A DNA stretch of 64,000 nucleotides from Ziziphus jujuba. Its lineage: Eukaryota > Streptophyta > Magnoliopsida > Rosales > Rhamnaceae. The stretch covers positions 21,471,001 through 21,535,000 of the forward strand of contig NC_083387.1 of the NCBI RefSeq assembly GCF_031755915.1. The letters are read 5' to 3'. The notes under the pieces are model-generated. The model did no database searches. It was given only the letters and a program-made list of their open reading frames with translations, and was not told the DNA's origin. How positions within the stretch are numbered: the first letter of the stretch is position 1; every line of letters begins with the position of its first letter. A program made the position numbers and the translations under genes. This document shows positions 59,176-64,000 of this stretch, piece after piece.

Positions 59176-62042
59176 TGTAACAATCAGTATCAAAATACCC
59201 TTGTTGTACAAGTTTTAACCAGATTTGATCAAGTGAACCATATGTAGATTAGATTGACTTTTTCTATGGTCAAGATTTTAGTTTGAGTGATATGTTATTG
59301 TGAAGAGCTCATCGATACGAGTTCATAGATTAGTGACACGCCAAATTCTGAGTTACGGATAAAAAATTATGGTTCTAAGAAGTTTTAATCATTAGTGTTA
59401 TATCAGTGTCCAAACCAGTCCTAGATTTTTATCCAGTAGTGATCTAAGACTCTATATAAATGTTGGAAAGCATGCCTAATGGGGAATGAATCTTAAAATA
59501 CCCATTTTGTCCCTAAACCCAAAAAACTTCTATCCGAACCCACGGGTTCGAATTGGATCACCTTGAACCCATTTAACGCCCAATCGGTTCGCCGTCATTT
59601 TGTCCAAATTTGGCCACAATCCTTATGCACATGGCGACATCAACCATGAAATTTCATAGTGAAAAATCGGCCGACTCGCCCGTATTAGGCCTGTGAAGTC
59701 AGCGGCGATTAACGAAGTGGGTTGTTAGAGTTTTTGACTTTTCCGACCATTACAGGCCAACCCACACATCTATCCTCCCATTTTTGGACCCTCTGAATCC
59801 ATTCCAGTGCTTTGTTTGCCAAGATTCCTCACCGTTTGTGAGATGCATCAACAAGAAGTTTGGCCAAATTTTCTAACAAGTTTTTGGGCCATTAGAGTCA
59901 TTGTTGGACCGAGGTAAGTACATCATTTTATTTCTTATCTCTTGAGCTTTCCATTAATATAAGCTTTGTGAATTTTGAACGTCGTTTGATAGTTTTTCTA
60001 TTTTTAAGTCAATTAGTTAAATATCCGATAAATTTGGACAAAATTGGATAAATTGGATAAAAGTGAAGTTGGATTAGTATAATTAGATATTAATAGATCT
60101 CATTAGAAGGTTCAATTTCGAAAGATTGACCTTCGGGTGAAAAATCCCAATTTTGGATACCAGATCCTAAGGGTACGCTTTATAATTGGACCGCTTGATG
60201 CCCAATTTATGTAATTTTATAGTTGTATAAATCATTTTAAGACATTTTTTATACACCAATGTCTTTGGTTTAGTTATTGGAGCCTAAAAAATATTTTACT
60301 ATATTACAGACACTCGTGTTGAGCTTAAAGGGGATACTGTAAGAGAGTACGAGTGAGCATCTATAGTACTGTAAGTGGTTATATCTTTTAAAATTTTTTT
60401 GGGCATGTAGTATACTATATATGTGGTTTGAATATTTTACATATATATCGTATGATTTAAATGATTATTTTATGCTTTATATGAATATCAGCAATTTACA
60501 TATATGTGTTGTTAATTTATGTGACTCTTGATAAGATTTTAAATGATTTCCAACTCTATTGAATTCATAATGGATTTGTGGATTATGATATTTAAATATT
60601 TTGGTATTTGAATTGAGGTTTTAATAATTTTGGAAAATAATTGATTTTGAGAAACTAGATTGGAAATTTTTTTTTAAAGCAATGTTTAAGTGTTTTATAA
60701 TTTTATGCACTTAAAAATGGTTTAGGGTGGTATATAATTTCACTGTGGTATTTATAGATTTAACATGAAATGATGATTTGTAATTTTTGGAATATTTGAA
60801 CAAATGCTTTGATTTGAATATTAAATCATATTTTGTGATAAATATTGTTTAGAAGGGTGTGATGTTATAAATATTGTTTTATGGATACTGTATTGTTTAT
60901 TTTTATTTGGTGTACCATATAGTATCAGTGTTTTGGAACAGTATCATATTATAGTATGCATATTTGCTACGATATCTATAGTATGCTAAGGGTCGTGAGA
61001 TTGGTTCGTTCTATAGGTTTATTATTGTCATGATATCTTTCATACATTTAGGGTCGTGAGGTTGGGTTCACCTCACATGTTTATAGTGCCATGTCGCCTT
61101 AGGATGCTAAGGGTCGTGAGGTGGGTTTATCCCACAGGTTTCTTTTTCTTTTTTTTTTTTTACTGTTCAGTGGTATTATGGAACACCATGCACCACTTGG
61201 CAGCGTTAGGTATATCATATGATACATTGTTTATGTTTTTGGTTATATTATTGATTTTTTTTTATATATATTTATGGTTTTTACTGCACTTTCATAATTA
61301 TTTTGTGAAACTGTGTTTATACTATTTTATGCTTAATATTTATATTATGATTAAGATAGTTTATAATATTTTAATGATCATTCACTTTATACCATTTGAG
61401 CATCAGTTTTGTAACACTGATTTGAGGTATAAATTTGGATTTTACAAAATAATTTTTAAACAGAGAATCTTTCAAACGAGTGGAAGGAGAGGTCTTAAAA
61501 GAAAGTTTTATAGAAATAGAGTATTATTTTTTTATTATACTATGCCACTCACTAAGACATATTTATCTCATGTTTTATTTGTTTTTAAATTAGTTTCTCT
61601 TAGGTCTAGGCAGTTGCCTGACAGTCTACCTCGCACACCGCTTGTTACTTTGTGCCTTCCACAGCAGTAGTAGTACTTATCTTCTTTTTTTTTTTTAATT
61701 TTTATTTATCCTCATCTTTCTAGACTTATTTAAATTAGTTGTACTTCTAATTTTCTTAAATACTCTTAAAATGCTTTGATATAGATATTGGACATAGTAT
61801 TCACTATATATGTGTAGTTATGTCCTATAGTATGGCGGACTGTAGTTGTGGACCATAGTTGTGGATTTGTATACTGTTGTGGTTTTATCTATATATTAAG
61901 TATTATTCGATATTGCATGTGTTCATTTGTCCACTTTTTAAGTGGAATTCCATTGGATATTCTTTAAGGATTGTCCAGTAGGACTTCCTTAGATGGGACC
62001 ATCCAAGAGAACTTGGGAGGGTTCTCAGGGCAGGTCCTGTCA
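59176..62042 (+). mobile_element. Solo-LTR-like element, copy 3 (diverged)
   Basis: Starts TGTAACAATCAGTATC and ends GGCAGGTCCTGTCA. Flanks AATTA (59171-59175) and AATTG (62043-62047) give a 5-bp duplication with one mismatch. It shares layout with copies 1 and 2: an early block with CGATACGAGTTCATAGATTAG followed by GGCACG/GACACG-type sequence, a late CACTCACTAAGAC..ATCTCATG block leading to CTTAGGTCTAGGCAG, and a TCCTGxCA end. The middle is different and contains three copies of a GGGTCGTGAGRTTGG-type unit near 60,990-61,130. It is therefore a sister family rather than the same one. A 204-codon frame at 61,056-61,670 is hydrophobic, low-complexity and not a recognised gene. Confidence 0.65.
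60985..61140 (+). repeat. Short tandem-like repeats inside copy 3
   Basis: AGGGTCGTGAG followed by TTGGTTCG, TTGGGTTCACCTCACA and GTGGGTTTATCCCACA recurs at about 60,988, 61,050 and 61,108, with ~60-bp spacing and a following TTTAT or TTTCT. Confidence 0.65.
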
Positions 62043-62517
62043 AATTGTACGTTGTTATCTTGTTTATTTATTATTTAGTTTTACTAATATTTTCGTTATT
62101 ATTTTGTGAAAAAGAGTGTTGTCTAGAAATATTGGATTTAACTAAAACTAAAAAATATTTAAATTAATAATATACTATACAAAAGTGAAAATTGAAAAGT
62201 TAAGGATTAATATAGGAGCACAATATATTTTATTATTTAGAAAGTTTGGAAAAGCCTAGAAACCAAATGAAATGAGCATTAAATGCCTGAGGAAGGAACA
62301 TTTTTTCCCATGGTAATGATGCATCCAACTTTATCAATTGTTGGATTATATTAATTGTTGAGATTACAAATTTATTAGTAATTAAGTATGGGTTCATTAA
62401 TATACTAAACCTTGTTTGAACAAAGTAAACCTCATGGGAATCAGAGAAGGCAATTTGGCCCATATCGTCTTGTCCCCTTGGTATCCTGCCCTAATGGGGT
62501 AGGATTTGTTGATTAAT

Positions 62518-62975
62518 TAGGATGGCAGGCAAATAGGGGGTATATTTTTTTTGCCCCAGATGGTGTCAGGATGGGACCGGAGAATATAGACTCCACTTGT
62601 CCTGTTGGCATATATATATATATAAATAAAAAATATAAAAAATATTATTATTATTTATTTAATATATATGTATATATATATATTTTATAATATATATATA
62701 TATATATTTGTTTTAAAAAAGGATATCAAAATATTAATTAACTTTTAAGTACATTCTTTAAAAGATTAAAATTTTAAAAAAAATTAATTTTTTGATAACA
62801 AAATTTTTAAAAATAATTAAACAAGGAAATAGGATAGGAAATGAGGATCTCGGCCTTGATCAATGGAATTTTTACTCCCCAAAACATGGGGAATGAGGCA
62901 CAGACGGGGATGAGGAATCCCTGCAATGCAAGATCTAGAAGCTGCCCTAGCTTTATCTTACCTTGTTGCCATCCT
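62518..62975. mobile_element. Decayed hAT-type MITE, related to 36349-36932
   Basis: The ends TAGGATGGCAGGCAAAT and ACCTTGTTGCCATCCT are imperfect inverted repeats. It has the same architecture as the element at 36349-36932: GC-richer arms with GGGGATG/CCCC motifs around an (AT)n core ending in poly-A-rich sequence. The target duplication is no longer visible. Confidence 0.55.
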
Positions 62976-63312
62976 CGATATGAATTGAAGGACTATAAAT
63001 GTATTTTTAAATTTAAAGTTTTAGAATGACCCAGAGGTTGATAAAGAAAGTTTTGATGGTAAATCCATCACATAAACCGGATGTCAAACTGGTTACATTT
63101 ATATAGAAGAAGTTTCTAGTCTAAGAACTCCTAACATTAATAAATAAGCCATTCTTATATAACAAGTGCTAAATATTATCTCATCTCATCTAGGATTTTA
63201 AATTTGATCTTAAATATTTATTATTATTTTATCCAATGATTAAACCATTGCTAAGTAAACAACATCTCTGATTTAACTAAATAACATATTCCTTAATAAG
63301 ATACATGGTCAA

Positions 63313-63315
<3 letters not shown>

Positions 63316-63348
<33 letters not shown>
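63316..63348. repeat. Compound (AT)n(GT)n microsatellite
   Basis: An alternating AT run passes directly into about ten GT repeats. Confidence 0.9.
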
Positions 63349-63739
63349 AACAATTAGTTAAATCTTAGTCAATGTATTAATTAAGGTGATGTGGCTGAAA
63401 AAGATGAAACTAAGTCAAGATTTTTTTAATCTTTGTTTTTAGAATTTAATTATGTTAATTTATTTTATTACGCTTAATTGATTTTTTTAAAGACATTATT
63501 AAAATCATTAGGTAGCCTTATGTGAGACTCCTTATATATAATAATATATTGAGAACATATGTTCGTAATATAAGATGGAAACATACTGACTTGTTAAATC
63601 TAAGAGTGTCATATCGACTAATTATTTAAAACAAAAGTTCTAATTAGGTAAATGGCAACTTTTAGCATTTGTTATGTTAATAGGCCACCCAGCATAAATG
63701 AAAATTATGTTCTTAAGAGATTAAAATTTTACACACCCA

Positions 63740-63930
63740 TATAATGAAGTTCCAATGAGGAAATTTTAAAATTTTTAAAGTTGAGGATAAATAGGTTGAA
63801 TCATTTAAAACCATTAGATTTGATAAGTAGTAATATGTCATATCAAATCCAAAGATTATAGATGATTGAATCCACTTATCCTCAATTTAAAAAATTAAGG
63901 ACATCTTCATTGGAGTTTTATTATATATAA
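63740..63930. repeat. Hairpin MITE, copy B
   Basis: The left half TTGAGGATAAATAGGTTGAA followed by TCATTTAAAACCATTAGATTTGA is imperfectly complementary to the right half (TCAAATCCAAAGATTATAGATGATTGAATCC, then ACTTATCCTCAA). The central AGTAATATGTCATAT matches the loop of copy A at 46940-47150. Confidence 0.6.
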
Positions 63931-64000
63931 ATACTAGCTTAATCCCAGTGTGATGTACGGTATGTATAATAATAATAGATGATTTCAAAAGTAATATATA

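Larger units (their letters stand above)
62048..64000. other. Distal AT-rich region with decayed MITEs
   Basis: No gene is seen. It contains a decayed hAT-type MITE (62518-62975), an (AT)n(GT)n compound microsatellite (about 63,316-63,348), a hairpin MITE (63740-63930), and at 63,932-63,990 the start of a repeat reading ACTAGCTTAATCCCAGTG that is cut by the window end. Confidence 0.55.

Noticed and set aside
61056..61670. 204-codon frame inside LTR copy 3
   Set aside because: Hydrophobic, Phe/Leu/Tyr-rich from AT-rich DNA, crosses the short tandem repeats, and no family is recognised.
63932..63990. ACTAGCTTAATCCCAGTG.. and a similar reverse motif near 8,845-8,875, suggestive of repeat-element ends
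   Set aside because: Neither has a partner end or target duplication inside the window, so no element can be defined.
1..64000. tRNA, rRNA, CRISPR arrays, prokaryotic operons
   Set aside because: None seen; the window is plant nuclear DNA throughout, with no organellar insert recognised.

Overview
This window is nuclear DNA of a flowering plant, almost certainly a eudicot. It is AT-rich, its genes have short exons with GT/AG introns, and every recognisable protein belongs to a land-plant family: an SKU5-similar cupredoxin, a GDSL esterase/lipase, an RLCK-VI kinase with a universal-stress domain, sterol methyltransferase 2, a CCDC124-type ribosome factor and an LRR-RLK-I type kinase. A woody rosid would fit the gene and repeat style, but that is a guess. 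I see no prokaryotic operons, CRISPR array, rRNA or tRNA.

Layout. 1-13.9 kb is gene-poor. It holds a patch of degenerate repeats (4.2-6.3 kb), a 1.1-kb Mutator-like element with long inverted ends (9.06-10.15 kb) and a tiny LINE tail insertion (10.69-10.93 kb). 13.96-17.67 kb carries an eight-exon SKS gene (+). 20.76-22.71 kb carries a five-exon GDSL esterase (+). Its tandem copy at 24.07-28.34 kb is dead, and its exon 3 is split by a 2.5-kb solo-LTR-like insertion. 28.81-31.19 kb is a six-exon USP/kinase gene (-). 33.32-34.41 kb is intronless SMT2 (-). 36.35-36.93 kb is a hAT-type MITE with a perfect 8-bp target duplication. 37.89-40.12 kb is the CCDC124 homologue (-), whose last coding exon is only 12 nt. 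42.12-45.08 kb is a second copy of the LTR that broke the GDSL duplicate. 45.69-48.69 kb is an open kinase domain of an LRR-RLK (-) whose ectodomain exons are not in the window. 49.50-56.17 kb is a full-length but decayed Ty1/copia element with both LTRs. 57.60-58.59 kb is a second Mutator-like long-inverted-repeat element. 59.18-62.04 kb is a third, diverged LTR-like unit, and the window ends in decayed MITEs.

The genes do not form a pathway; they are independent plant loci. The story of the window is repeated mobile-element insertion around six genes, including gene death by tandem duplication plus LTR insertion and a probably truncated receptor kinase. I found no convincing new biochemical system. 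The most checkable new material is the set of non-autonomous elements with defined ends and target duplications. The exon models here were derived by hand from splice signals and frame continuity; each model given as complete sums to a whole number of codons.
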